A stretch of DNA of 64,000 nt from positions 1,674,001 through 1,738,000 of the forward strand of contig NZ_CP064908.1 in the NCBI RefSeq assembly GCF_015841355.1, read 5' to 3'. Positions 1-8,548 of the stretch are shown here, piece after piece. This DNA is from Synechococcus sp. CBW1107 (lineage in GTDB: Bacteria; Cyanobacteriota; Cyanobacteriia; PCC-6307; Cyanobiaceae). Each line of letters starts with the position of its first letter. Within the stretch, counting starts at the first letter, position 1. The notes beneath the pieces are model-generated. The model ran no database searches, was not told where the DNA came from, and worked only from the letters and a program-made list of their open reading frames with translations. Position numbers and translations under genes: made by a program.

Positions 1-515
1 CCCTGCCCTTTCTGCCGCTGCTGCCCAAGCAGATCCTGCTCACCAATCTGCTCACCGATCTGCCGGAGATGACCATCGCCTCCGACCGGGTGGATCCTGA
101 GTGGATCAGCAGCCCCCACCGCTGGAGAATCCCGTTCATCAAGCGGTTCATGGTCACCTTCGGTCTGGTGAGTTCTCTCTTCGACGTCCTCACCTTCCTG
201 GTGCTGCTCCGGATCCTCCACGCCGACGCCGCCCAGTTCCGCAGCGGCTGGTTTCTGGAATCAGTGTTCTCGGCCGCCTCGATCGTGCTGGTGATCCGCA
301 CCCGCGGTCCTCTGCTCCACAGTCGCCCTTCAAGGGCACTGGTGGCGGCCACGATCGCGGTGGGCATGCTCACCCTGCCCCTGCCCTGGACGCCGTTGGG
401 GCGCCTGTTCGGGTTCGTGCCCCTGCCGCTGGAGTTTCTGCTGCTGATCCTGCTGGCCTACGTGGCCAGCGCCGAGCTGGCCAAGGGCTGGTTCCACCGG
501 CGCTGGGCCGGCTGA
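1..515 (+). CDS. Magnesium-translocating P-type ATPase, C-terminal fragment (MgtA-like)
   Basis: The frame is open from the left edge (first full codon at 3), so only the last 170 or so residues are present. The fragment begins with a P-type ATPase C-terminal motif (PKQILLTNLLTDLPEM, then DRVDPEW), which in the MgtA/MgtB group marks the transmembrane end of the pump. Four to five hydrophobic segments follow, and the protein ends with a short basic tail. By family it would use ATP to import Mg2+ across the plasma membrane. The catalytic DKTGT and nucleotide-binding domains lie outside the window, so the substrate is a family-level inference. A second Mg2+ transporter candidate (CorA-like) lies near 62 kb. 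Confidence 0.85.
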   Translation, partial: LPFLPLLPKQILLTNLLTDLPEMTIASDRVDPEWISSPHRWRIPFIKRFMVTFGLVSSLFDVLTFLVLLRILHADAAQFRSGWFLESVFSAASIVLVIRTRGPLLHSRPSRALVAATIAVGMLTLPLPWTPLGRLFGFVPLPLEFLLLILLAYVASAELAKGWFHRRWAG

Positions 516-632
516 GGCAGACAGGCTCCCAGGACCCCGCTCGGTAAGGTGACGGCAAGTTCATGCCGAGCGGCCGAACCGACCCGCAGGGGTGTCGCCA
601 GGCCCCCGCTGCACCGTTCCAGGAGGAGGAGC

Positions 633-1925
633 ATGGGGCTGCGCAGCACCCTGCGATACGCCGTCCTGGCTCTCCTGCTTGTGGGCCTGATCGCCACCGG
701 AGCCCTCTGGGCGCAACGCCAGGCACCTGTGGTCGTCACGGCGCTGATGCCGGCGCCGTTCGTGGAGGCCACCGTGCCGATCGTGGAGCGCTTCAACCGC
801 AGCCATCCCGGCATCGTGCTGCGGGTGAACCGGGGCCCCTTCGAGACCGAGGCCATCTCCGATCTGGCGATCAGCAGCCTGCTGCTGGGGGACAGCCCCT
901 ACGACCTGCTGCTGATGGACGTCACCTGGACGCCGAAGTATGCCGCCGCTGGCTGGCTCGCCCCCCTGGAGCCGCTGCTGGGGGACGACGCCCTCGCCGG
1001 GGTGGTGCCGGGGGCTCAGGAGGGCAACCGCTTCGATGGCCACCTCTGGCGGATCCCCCTGGTGGCCGACATGGGGCTGCTCTACTGGCGCACCGATCTG
1101 ATGGCGACGCCCCCGCGCACCCCCGACGAGCTGATGGCCACCGCCGGCGCACTGCAGCGGGCTGGCCGGGTGCGCTGGGGCTACGTCTGGCAGGGCCGCC
1201 AGTACGAGGGACTGAGCTGTGTCCTCCTGGAGGTGCTGCACGGCTTCGGCGGGACCTGGCTCTCCGCCTCGGGTGATCGAGTGGAGCTGGGCAGCCCGGC
1301 CGGGGTGGCCGCGGCCGCCTGGTTGCGCCAGCTGATCGTTCAGGGCATCACCCCTCGGGCGGTGGCCAATTTCGCCGAACCGGAGGCGCTGCAGAGCTTC
1401 GAGGCCGGCGATGCCGCCCTGATGCGCAACTGGCCTTACGCCTGGGCCGAGCTGCAGAAACCCGGCAGCCAGGTCAGGGGGAAGGTGGGCGTGACCACGA
1501 TGGTGGCCGCCCCCGGGGGGCGCCCAGCCGCCACCCAGGGCAGCTGGGGATTCTCACTGGTGAGCCAGAGCCCCCATCCCCGCGAGGCCGCACTGGTGAT
1601 CGCCGCCCTCACGGCGCCGGAGGTTCAGAAGGACCTGGCTCAGCGGCTGGGCTACACCCCCACGCTCTTGGCCCTGTTCGAGGACCCGGAGCTGGTGGCG
1701 GCGAACCCGGTGCTGCCGGAGCTGCGCCGGGCGCTGGAGGCCACGGTGCTGCGTCCGCTCAGCCCGCTCTATGCCCAGCTCAGTGACATCCTGCAGCGGC
1801 AGCTCAGCGAGGTGATCACCGGCGAGCGGGTGGCCGCCGAGGGCATGGAGCGGGCCCAGAGCCTCAGCAACCAGTTGCTGAGGGCCAGCGGCGTGGGGGT
1901 CAGCGGCGGGGCGGCGCGGTCATGA
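633..1925 (+). CDS. Carbohydrate ABC transporter substrate-binding protein
   Basis: A 430-residue extracytoplasmic solute-binding protein of the sugar-binding family 1 (MalE/UgpB/GgtB type). One hydrophobic N-terminal segment (about residues 7-25) serves as an uncleaved anchor or signal peptide; no lipobox cysteine is seen. The start was set at ATG 633 because AGGAGGAGG sits 4-12 bases upstream; the frame is open further up to 549 but without a ribosome site. It overlaps the next permease gene by four bases (ATGA), making it the first gene of a four-gene importer operon. Cyanobacterial relatives of this arrangement import glucosylglycerol, sucrose or trehalose (Ggt system); the exact substrate cannot be read from the sequence. 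Confidence 0.85.
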   Translation: MGLRSTLRYAVLALLLVGLIATGALWAQRQAPVVVTALMPAPFVEATVPIVERFNRSHPGIVLRVNRGPFETEAISDLAISSLLLGDSPYDLLLMDVTWTPKYAAAGWLAPLEPLLGDDALAGVVPGAQEGNRFDGHLWRIPLVADMGLLYWRTDLMATPPRTPDELMATAGALQRAGRVRWGYVWQGRQYEGLSCVLLEVLHGFGGTWLSASGDRVELGSPAGVAAAAWLRQLIVQGITPRAVANFAEPEALQSFEAGDAALMRNWPYAWAELQKPGSQVRGKVGVTTMVAAPGGRPAATQGSWGFSLVSQSPHPREAALVIAALTAPEVQKDLAQRLGYTPTLLALFEDPELVAANPVLPELRRALEATVLRPLSPLYAQLSDILQRQLSEVITGERVAAEGMERAQSLSNQLLRASGVGVSGGAARS

Positions 1926-2779
1926 CCCTTCTGCTCACGCTGCCCGCTCTGCTGCTGCTGGCGCTGGTCTTCGCCGTGCCCCTGCTGCGTTACGGCTGGC
2001 TCAGCTTCCATGCCGACTCGGTGATCACCGGCCTGCAGCCGGTGCCCAACGGCGGTGCCAACTGGCTGCGCCTGCTCGAGGACGAGCGCTTCTGGCAGGA
2101 CACCGTTCAGACCCTGCGCTTCACCGGGCTGTCGGTGTCGCTGGAGCTGCTGCTGGGGCTGGCCCTGGCCTTGCTGCTGCATCAGAGCTGGCGGGGCCGC
2201 ACAGCGGTGCGCACGATCACCCTGCTGCCCTGGGCCCTGCCCACCGCGGTGATGGCTCTGGGCTGGCGCTGGATCTTCAATGATCCCTACGGACCGATCA
2301 ATGCCCTGGTGCAGGCGCTGGGACTGCCGGCGCTGCCCTTTCTGAGCAGCCCCGCCAGCACCTGGCTGGTGGTGGTGCTCGCGGATGTCTGGAAGACCAC
2401 TCCCTTCGTGGCTCTGCTGCTGCTGGCCGGACTGCAGTCGATCCCCATGGACCTCTACGAGGCCTTCGCCCTGGAGGGCGGCACACCCGCTCAGGCTCTG
2501 CGCCGGATCACCCTGCCGCTGCTGCTGCCCTATGTCTTCCTTGCCGTGCTGTTCCGGCTGGCCCAGGCGCTGGGAGTGTTCGACCTGGTGCAGATCCTCA
2601 CCGGCGGTGGCCCGGCCGGGAGCACCGAAACCCTGGCTCTCTATTCCTATCTCTCAGCCATGCGCTTTCTCGATTTCGGCTACAGCGCCACGGTGATGCT
2701 GGGGATGTTCATGCTGCTGCTGGGTCTCACCGCCGCTCTGCTGCTGGGCCGGCGCTGGCTGGCGGGGGGGAGATCCTGA
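1922..2779 (+). CDS. Sugar ABC transporter permease, MalF/UgpA type
   Basis: A 285-residue inner-membrane permease with about six hydrophobic segments. The EAA loop that docks on the ATPase is visible around residues 180-200 (EAFALEGG followed by an I-x-LP ending). The start ATG overlaps the stop of the binding-protein gene, and its own stop overlaps the next start by one base (TGATG), so translation is probably coupled along the operon. It would form the membrane channel as a heterodimer with the product of the following gene. No unusual features. Confidence 0.87.
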   Translation: MTLLLTLPALLLLALVFAVPLLRYGWLSFHADSVITGLQPVPNGGANWLRLLEDERFWQDTVQTLRFTGLSVSLELLLGLALALLLHQSWRGRTAVRTITLLPWALPTAVMALGWRWIFNDPYGPINALVQALGLPALPFLSSPASTWLVVVLADVWKTTPFVALLLLAGLQSIPMDLYEAFALEGGTPAQALRRITLPLLLPYVFLAVLFRLAQALGVFDLVQILTGGGPAGSTETLALYSYLSAMRFLDFGYSATVMLGMFMLLLGLTAALLLGRRWLAGGRS

Positions 2780-3588
2780 TGCGGTTCCGTCGCCTGGCCG
2801 TGCTGCTCGTGCTGCTCTGGAGCTTGCTGCCTCTGTTCTGGCAGCTCTACACCTCACTGCGCACAGGGGCGGCTCTGGTGAATCCTCAGGCGGACCTCAC
2901 GGGCTGGACCTTCGACAACTACCGGCAGATCCTCTCGGGTGATCCACCCTTCTGGCGCTTCCTGCTCAACAGCACAGTGGTGGGGCTGACCACCACGGCC
3001 CTGACCCTGCTGCTGGCCATCCCCTGCGCCTACGGCCTCCAGCGGCAGCGGGCCGGAATCCGGGTGGCGCTGAGTGGCGTGCTGCTCGCTGCCGCGGTGT
3101 TCCCCTATGTGCTGCTCTTCCTGGCGCTGCTGGAGCTGGCCAGGCGCTTCGGGCTGGCCAACCATCTGCTGGCGCTGAGCCTGCCCTACGCCGGCCTCTC
3201 CCTGCCTCTGGCGGTGTTGCTGCTGGGGGCGGCGTTCCGGGATCTGCCGCCGGAGCTGGAGGAATCTGCCGTGCTGGAGGGCCTCAACCTCTGGCAGCGG
3301 CTGCGCTGGGTGCTGCTGCCGCTGATCGCCCCCGCCAGCGCCAGCACCGGGCTGCTGGTGTTCCTGTTCAGCTGGAACGAATACCCGATCGCCCTCACCT
3401 GGATCAGCCGCCAGGAGCTGCTCACCCTGCCCATCGCCATCGCCCGCATCGCCGGTTCCTCCGTGTACACCGTTCCCTATGGCGCCTTCGCGGCGGCCAC
3501 CGTGCTGGGCAGCCTGCCGCTGCTGGCCCTGGTGGTGATCTTCCAGAAGCCGATCGTGGCGGGCCTGACCCAGGGGGCCGTCAAATGA
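2779..3588 (+). CDS. Sugar ABC transporter permease, MalG/UgpE type
   Basis: A 269-residue second permease subunit with six predicted membrane segments and the EAA-type loop at about residues 161-180 (EESAVLEGLN, then LLPLIAP). The start follows the previous stop by TGATG overlap and the end overlaps the ATPase gene by ATGA. In MalFGK2-type importers this subunit pairs with the MalF-like protein and contacts one ATPase copy. Its fixed position between MalF-like and MalK-like genes supports the assignment. Confidence 0.87.
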   Translation: MRFRRLAVLLVLLWSLLPLFWQLYTSLRTGAALVNPQADLTGWTFDNYRQILSGDPPFWRFLLNSTVVGLTTTALTLLLAIPCAYGLQRQRAGIRVALSGVLLAAAVFPYVLLFLALLELARRFGLANHLLALSLPYAGLSLPLAVLLLGAAFRDLPPELEESAVLEGLNLWQRLRWVLLPLIAPASASTGLLVFLFSWNEYPIALTWISRQELLTLPIAIARIAGSSVYTVPYGAFAAATVLGSLPLLALVVIFQKPIVAGLTQGAVK

Positions 3589-4580
3589 GCGGTATTCAGC
3601 GGCCGCAGGGCCTGGTGCTCGAGGGGCTGGAGAGACGCGTCGGCGGCACCCTCGTGCTCGACGGCCTCAACCTCGGCGTGGCGCCGGGGGAGTGCCTGGC
3701 ACTGCTGGGCCCCAGCGGCTGCGGCAAGACCACCACCCTGAGGCTGATCGCCGGGCTCGATCAGCCCAGCGCCGGCAGCATCCGCCTCGATGGCGACGAC
3801 ATCACCCGGCAGCCGCCCAGCCGCAGGCAGGTGGGGATGGTGTTCCAGAGCTATGCCCTCTACCCCCACCTCACGGTGGAGCGGAACCTCTCCCTGGGGA
3901 TGGAGCTGCGCGGCCTCCCCCGCGATCGGATCGCGGAGCAGATCAGCTCGGTGCTGGAGCTGTTGCAGCTGGAGCCCCAGCGCCGGCGCCGGCCGGCGGA
4001 ACTCTCGGGCGGTCAGCGCCAGCGGGTGGCCCTGGCCCGGGCTCTGGTGCGCAAGCCGCGGTTGTTTCTGCTCGATGAGCCGATGAGCAATCTCGATGCC
4101 CAGTTGCGCGAGGACCTGCGCGCGGAGCTGCGCCTGTTGCTCTGCGGCGGCCCCCAGCCTGTGGTCTATGTGACCCACGATCAGCAGGAGGCCATGGGCC
4201 TGGCCGACCGCATCGCCGTGCTGCAGCAGGGGCGGCTGCAGCAGATCGGCACCCCCCGTGAGCTCTACGACGAGCCCGCCAATCTTTTCGTGGCCGGCTT
4301 CATCGGCCGACCGCGCATCAATGTGCTGCCCGCCGAGGCCGGCCGCATCCGGGCGGTCCGCCCGGAACACCTGGAGCCCGTGACGGAAGGGGGGCTGCCG
4401 GCCCGGGTGCTGCTGCGTGAGTGGCAGGGGGCCAGCCAGCTGCTCCAGCTCGACACGCCCCACGGCCGCTGGCGCATGGTCTGCGATGGCCGGGTGGAGG
4501 TGGGCGAAACCATGGGGCTGGGCTGGCCGGCGGCGCGCGAACTGTGGTTCGAATCCGGCAGTGGCCGGCGGCTCGCCTAG
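3585..4580 (+). CDS. Carbohydrate ABC transporter ATP-binding protein, MalK/UgpC/GgtA type
   Basis: A 331-residue ATPase that drives sugar import. Visible motifs: Walker A GPSGCGKT (42-49), signature LSGGQRQRVALARA (from 140), Walker B FLLDEP (161-166) and the switch histidine in VTHD (about 198). Beyond residue 230 lies a C-terminal regulatory TOBE-like extension, shorter than in E. coli MalK (371 residues). It is the last gene of the operon. Its stop codon lies inside CTAG at 4577-4580, a palindrome that also supplies the stop of the convergent gene on the other strand, so the two genes end on the same four bases. Confidence 0.9.
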   Translation: MSGIQRPQGLVLEGLERRVGGTLVLDGLNLGVAPGECLALLGPSGCGKTTTLRLIAGLDQPSAGSIRLDGDDITRQPPSRRQVGMVFQSYALYPHLTVERNLSLGMELRGLPRDRIAEQISSVLELLQLEPQRRRRPAELSGGQRQRVALARALVRKPRLFLLDEPMSNLDAQLREDLRAELRLLLCGGPQPVVYVTHDQQEAMGLADRIAVLQQGRLQQIGTPRELYDEPANLFVAGFIGRPRINVLPAEAGRIRAVRPEHLEPVTEGGLPARVLLREWQGASQLLQLDTPHGRWRMVCDGRVEVGETMGLGWPAARELWFESGSGRRLA

Positions 4581-5416
4581 CGCAGCTCAGCCTCCAGCAG
4601 GCCCAGCCAGGCCTCCGGCAGACGCCAGTGGCGGGCTCCCCGCAGGATGGCCGCGGCGTAGTCGCCGCCGGCGCTCAGCCCTGGGGTGCGCCAGGCGGGA
4701 GTGGGCACGTAGGTGAGGGCGTCGAGGCGCTCGCCGCTGTCGGTGATCACCTGGACCCTCTGGTGGCCGTAGTGACCGGCCGCCACGCCCTCGCAGTGGT
4801 CGAGGGCGGCCCGATCATCCGGGCTGTGATGGTGCACCACTCCCCAGCAGTGGGCGCCGCTGTGACGCACCAGCCCAGCGGCCCCTTCGCCCGGGGCGCG
4901 GCCCAGGCGCCGTTTGTTGATCCCCCAGCGCCAGCCCTCCAGCCGCGCCACCAGGCCGCTGCCATCCCAGCGCGGACAGCGCCGTGCCAGCTGGGAGGGG
5001 CAGAGGTTCGAGCCGTAGCTGAACACCGGGGTGCTCCTCCAGTCGCCGTAGGGCACCAGCGGCAGGCCGATCACCTGCTCATGGCGGCCCAGGTACAGCC
5101 AGGCCAGGCTGCCGTCGCTCAACTGCCAGCGCTGGCGCTGGTACTCGCGGGGCACGTCTTCAAGCTGATCGAGCCGGGACAGGACGCTCCCCTCCAGGGC
5201 ATACAGCTCGCCATGGATCAGCGCGGGTTCCGGTGGTTCCCGGGGCTCATCCAGTTTCAGCTCAGCGGCGGCAGGCACCGCCATCGGGTAGGGGCCGAGG
5301 TCGTGCAGCCTGGCTCCCACCAGGCGCCGCCGCCCGAGGAAGTGGCTGCCGTGGAGCCAGGGGTGGTTGGGCTCCCCCCGCTTCAGGCTCCCGTAGACGA
5401 ACACCAGCTCGGACAT
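4577..5416 (-). CDS. Tandem gamma-glutamylcyclotransferase-like protein (two GGCT/AIG2 domains)
   Basis: A 279-residue protein with two copies of the GGCT fold. The first carries YGSL (residues 8-11) and an acidic residue in LEDVP (near 86). The second carries YGSN (134-137) and the candidate catalytic Glu in CEGV (near 199), followed by GHY. Family members release 5-oxoproline from gamma-glutamyl compounds or glutathione-type amines; the substrate here is unknown. Both copies keep the glycine-rich substrate loop, so both may be active. It is the last gene of a minus-strand run that begins with the Kir channel; 21 bases separate it from the upstream helical protein. Most family members have a single domain, so the duplication is unusual. 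Confidence 0.75.
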   Translation of the reverse strand: MSELVFVYGSLKRGEPNHPWLHGSHFLGRRRLVGARLHDLGPYPMAVPAAAELKLDEPREPPEPALIHGELYALEGSVLSRLDQLEDVPREYQRQRWQLSDGSLAWLYLGRHEQVIGLPLVPYGDWRSTPVFSYGSNLCPSQLARRCPRWDGSGLVARLEGWRWGINKRRLGRAPGEGAAGLVRHSGAHCWGVVHHHSPDDRAALDHCEGVAAGHYGHQRVQVITDSGERLDALTYVPTPAWRTPGLSAGGDYAAAILRGARHWRLPEAWLGLLEAELR

Positions 5417-5437
5417 CGGACGCCCGCCTGCCTCGCC

Positions 5438-5887
5438 TCAGCCGGGGAGGGGATCGGCCGGCTCGATGCCCCACTCCTGGCGGATGGCCGGGTTGCTCAG
5501 TTCCCAGGCATGCTCCTGTGCGGCCAGTGGCGCCGTGCGGTTGCCGGGCTCGAGGCCCCGCCGGCTCAGTTCCCCGCGCACTTCAGCCTGGAAGCAGCGG
5601 GTTTCGCGCAGCAGATCGGCCACCCGCTGAGGCCCTCCCAGCACGTTCTGCATCGCCTGCTGGCCGCTGGAGAGCTGGAGGGTGGCGAGGTGGTCCTCGA
5701 GCCAGGCCCATTCGTAGGGGAGCATGGCGTCACTGCAGGCCTGAAGGCGCTCGCGGTAGGTCTGCAGATGCTCCTCGAGCACCCGCTCGGTCAGGGGGCT
5801 GTAGGGAACGGCAAGCGGCTCGTGGCCGGAATCGCTGGCACCGGAGCGCTCCCGCAGCCGGACCATGATCTCGCGCAGATAGCTCAT
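5438..5887 (-). CDS. Hypothetical helical protein
   Basis: A 149-residue soluble protein that I do not recognise. It looks almost entirely alpha-helical, with repeated charged and leucine-containing stretches and no cysteines in motifs, membrane segment or signal peptide. The start was placed at ATG 5887 (residues MSYLREIM); the frame is open further upstream but that part reads as low-complexity translation. It sits between the DCC-family gene (19 bases upstream) and the tandem GGCT gene in the same direction, so it is probably co-transcribed with the potassium channel gene. Confidence 0.6.
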   Translation of the reverse strand: MSYLREIMVRLRERSGASDSGHEPLAVPYSPLTERVLEEHLQTYRERLQACSDAMLPYEWAWLEDHLATLQLSSGQQAMQNVLGGPQRVADLLRETRCFQAEVRGELSRRGLEPGNRTAPLAAQEHAWELSNPAIRQEWGIEPADPLPG

Positions 5888-5906
5888 GGCGCCGCGATCG
5901 CTGACG

Positions 5907-6365
5907 TCAGAGGCTAAGCCGGGCGGTGTCATCCGGATCGACCGGCAGTCCCCGCAGGGCCAGGGCACCACGGCGGGCGGCCAGCAGCAGGGGGTAGAGC
6001 CTGCGGCTGCGCTCCTCTTCGCCGAACACCGTTGTGAGCAGGCTCAGCAGGGTGGAACTTGGCCGCAACTGAGCGCAGAGCCGCTGCACAGCCTCGGCCC
6101 CATGCCAGCAGTGCTCACCCTCGATCAGCACCGCCCCCCTGGCCAGATCGAAACCCCGTGCCTTGAGCTGCCGGCGCAAGGCGTGATCGGCGCGGCCATC
6201 GATGATCCGCAGCTGAGGCAGACCCCCACGCAGTTCGCCCATGGCGGCAAACGCGCTGCAGAAGGGACAGCCACCGTCAAACACCAGCTGGATGGTGCCG
6301 GTTTCAGCGCTGGCGGGTGTCGTTGAAGCGGCTGAAATCAAGACAGCGGAACTCGCTCTGGTCAT
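5907..6365 (-). CDS. DCC-family thiol-disulfide oxidoreductase-like protein (DUF393)
   Basis: About 152 residues with the family signature FDGGCPFCSAF, giving a CxxC pair at residues 33 and 36 of the chosen start, followed by the usual helical region and a C-terminal hydrophobic stretch. DUF393 proteins resemble thioredoxins in the active site but their partners are mostly unknown. The start is uncertain: the conserved part begins around 6305, and the nearest ATG upstream (6365) puts the first 62 bases inside the end of the channel gene. A non-ATG start nearer 6305 is possible. A second member of this family lies at 9771-10199. Confidence 0.75.
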   Translation of the reverse strand: MTRASSAVLISAASTTPASAETGTIQLVFDGGCPFCSAFAAMGELRGGLPQLRIIDGRADHALRRQLKARGFDLARGAVLIEGEHCWHGAEAVQRLCAQLRPSSTLLSLLTTVFGEEERSRRLYPLLLAARRGALALRGLPVDPDDTARLSL

Positions 6366-7215
6366 CTTTGACGATATCGACGAAGGTTTCGTCGAAGCGG
6401 ATCTGGCTGCTGGTGTACGCGGCGCGTTTGAACACCGGGCTGCGCACTGTTTCATCGACGCCCTCGAACGCCACCAGCACCTCCCCGTGGGCGGCGCGCA
6501 ACTCGGCCTGGCCCAGGCCGTGCAGGGGGCTGTCGGGACCGATGGGGTGCATCACCGTCCACATCAGCTGGAACAGGAAGGCCTGGCCGCGCACCAGCTC
6601 CAGCCGGTGCAGGCGGCGCATCGTTTCGCCTTCGACGCTGCGTTCATCGATGGCCAGATAGGCCTGCACCTGCGCGCTGACCAGATTGTTGTGGTGCACG
6701 TTGGCGATGCGGAAGGTGAGGCAGGGCCGCCCATCCCAGGGCTGGACCGTGGCCACCTCGCTGAAGCGGATCTCCGCCCGGCTGCGGGAGAAACGGGCGA
6801 ACACCAGGCCGGTGGTCACGGCGGTGAACACCAGGCTCACGAAGGCCTGCAGGGTGACCAGCGCGTTCACCAGCGGCGAGACGGGATGGAGCACGCCGTA
6901 GCCGATCGAGCCCAGGGTCTGAACGCTGAAGAAGAAGGCGTCGCTGAAGCCTGCCATCTGGCCCGGGGGCAGTCCGCCGATGCCGGGGGCATCCAGCAGA
7001 TAGAGCAGGGCGAAGACGACGTTGGTGCCCAGGTAGGCCAGGGCGATCAGCAGCAGGAAGCCCGGCCAGGGCACGCTGAGCATCAGCCGGTAGGGCTCCC
7101 GCCACTGGCTGATCAGGCTGTCGATGTTGTCGGCGCGGTAGACGCCATCGAGCTTGAGCAGGCGCACGGGGCGCAGGCGGCTCGGTCGGGTCCGCAGGGA
7201 ACGGAAAGGGCTCAT
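6304..7215 (-). CDS. Inward-rectifier (Kir/KirBac-type) potassium channel
   Basis: A 303-residue channel subunit of the prokaryotic Kir family. The N-terminal slide-helix region precedes TM1 (about 50-73), a pore helix (90-100), selectivity filter T-L-G-S-I-G-Y-G (100-107) and TM2 (110-138). The remaining half is the cytoplasmic immunoglobulin-like Kir domain (RFSEVATV, LTFRIAN, then HPI). The filter has Ser where TIGYG normally has Thr; GYG itself is intact. It is the first gene of a minus-strand run and overlaps the next gene by up to 62 bases. It presumably sets K+ permeability of the plasma membrane; gating ligand unknown. Confidence 0.9.
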   Translation of the reverse strand: MSPFRSLRTRPSRLRPVRLLKLDGVYRADNIDSLISQWREPYRLMLSVPWPGFLLLIALAYLGTNVVFALLYLLDAPGIGGLPPGQMAGFSDAFFFSVQTLGSIGYGVLHPVSPLVNALVTLQAFVSLVFTAVTTGLVFARFSRSRAEIRFSEVATVQPWDGRPCLTFRIANVHHNNLVSAQVQAYLAIDERSVEGETMRRLHRLELVRGQAFLFQLMWTVMHPIGPDSPLHGLGQAELRAAHGEVLVAFEGVDETVRSPVFKRAAYTSSQIRFDETFVDIVKDDQSEFRCLDFSRFNDTRQR

Positions 7216-7329
7216 GGGTTCGGAAGCGGGGAGGCAGGAGAGCGCTCCGTTGCCGACGGCACCCCCAGCCGGTGATCGGGGGGCTCCACCATCGCCAGCC
7301 GGCAGAGTCAGGTTAGCCAGAAGGTTGTC

Positions 7330-8241
7330 TCAGCCCAGCTCCAGGCAGGCCAGGCCATAGATGTCCCCCAGTGGCAGCTCGGGAGGGGTTCCCCGGTACA
7401 TGCGCACGGTGCGGCCGGCGATCTGGAAGCCGCGCTGCTCCAGCAGTCGATGGGCCCTGGGATTGACTTCGGGGGCGTCGATCAGCACCGGCCCGCTCCG
7501 CTCCGAGCAGAGCCGATCGAGCAAGGCACCGGCGAGCGGCGGAGCATCCGCCAGCAGGGGGCCCAGCCGCCAGCCCACGGCGCCGGCGTCATCGGGGAGC
7601 AGGCAGGGTCTGATCCGCCCGAAGCCGCGGCAGCAGCCCAGCTCATCGCGCACCAGCTCCACGGTGCCGCTGTCCTGCCGCAGCCATTCCCCCAGGAAGT
7701 GGGGGCGCGGAGTGGCTTCATGGCGGGCGTCATAGGTCAGCACCAGTTCGTTGCTGCCGGCATCCGCGCCCAGCTCCGCCGCAGCCACCACGGCAAACCC
7801 CGCCGGCAGCTGACCTCCGCTGCAACGAGCGCGGCTGGCAGATGGCAGGCGCCAGCGGAGGGTGTTGTAAGCCGCCTTGAAGCCCCAGTGGCTGTAGTCG
7901 ATCAGTCGCTCGGGCGCCGCCTCCAGGCCGATGCAGGCCACCCCATCGAGATGCGCGAGGGCCTGACGCCAGAGCGCCACTCCGTAGCCGCGGCCGCGGA
8001 AGGCCGGCCGCACAAGGAACAGGCCGATGAATCCATAGCGTTCGTCGTAACGAATGCCCGCGATACATCCCACCGGCTCCTCCCCCAGGCAGCCCACCCA
8101 GAGACCAGCGGCATCGGTATGGCGATACACACCGGTGTCGCCCACACCAGGGCAGAAACCTTCCCGACGGGCCCATTCCGTCACCAGCGGCAGGTGTGAC
8201 TCGGCCATCGGCCGGATCGTGAAAGGTGGACTGGCAGCCAA
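7330..8241 (-). CDS. GNAT-family N-acetyltransferase with C-terminal second domain
   Basis: About 303 residues. The N-terminal half is a GNAT fold: FTIRPM at the start of strand 1, then the acetyl-CoA-binding loop RPAFRGRGYG. The C-terminal half ends with a second GNAT-like segment (VNPRAHRLLEQRGFQIAGRTVRMYRG), as in two-domain acetyltransferases of the YitH/Acetyltransf_18 type. The acceptor substrate is unknown. The start is uncertain: TTG 8241 keeps the whole first strand, ATG 8208 would cut into it, and the frame is open to 8433. It is a single gene, transcribed toward the Kir gene with a gap of 114 bases. Confidence 0.75.
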   Translation of the reverse strand: MAASPPFTIRPMAESHLPLVTEWARREGFCPGVGDTGVYRHTDAAGLWVGCLGEEPVGCIAGIRYDERYGFIGLFLVRPAFRGRGYGVALWRQALAHLDGVACIGLEAAPERLIDYSHWGFKAAYNTLRWRLPSASRARCSGGQLPAGFAVVAAAELGADAGSNELVLTYDARHEATPRPHFLGEWLRQDSGTVELVRDELGCCRGFGRIRPCLLPDDAGAVGWRLGPLLADAPPLAGALLDRLCSERSGPVLIDAPEVNPRAHRLLEQRGFQIAGRTVRMYRGTPPELPLGDIYGLACLELG

Positions 8242-8548
8242 CGTGGCGACCCCTGGGATGCCCGATCGCCCACATCCTGGCTGAGATTCGTTGTGCTCAG
8301 GTCCGGAGCTGGTGATGGCCTTCAGCGGGATGGCTGGGGGGGTGGTGAGTCGGTCCCCCGAGAAGATCCATCGCGGCGGTGAGCCCGCCCCGCGAAAACC
8401 AAGGGGATGATGTGGCCTTCCGTCAAGCGGCATGCGGCTTGCATTCGGTCATCAGTTTGCGGAGGTTGTTGGCCTGAACTGGGAGCTGTTTCCTGGTCAA
8501 AGCATCTGTTCGATTGCTATGATTTGATCGTTCCAAGACACGAACGTC
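8242..8548. other. Intergenic region upstream of cyAbrB and acetyltransferase
   Basis: About 300 bases between two divergent genes. The acetyltransferase reading frame continues into it without a clear start. The part nearest the cyAbrB gene is AT-richer and holds a candidate extended -10 promoter. No RNA gene or repeat was recognised. Confidence 0.5.
8515..8523 (+). promoter_or_regulatory. Candidate extended -10 promoter of the cyAbrB gene
   Basis: TGCTATGAT reads as an extended -10 element (TGn plus TATGAT), ending 25 bases before the ATG at 8549. The -35 position (about 8495-8500, GGTCAA) is a poor match, as expected for extended -10 promoters. No obvious Shine-Dalgarno sequence precedes the start codon. 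Confidence 0.45.
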
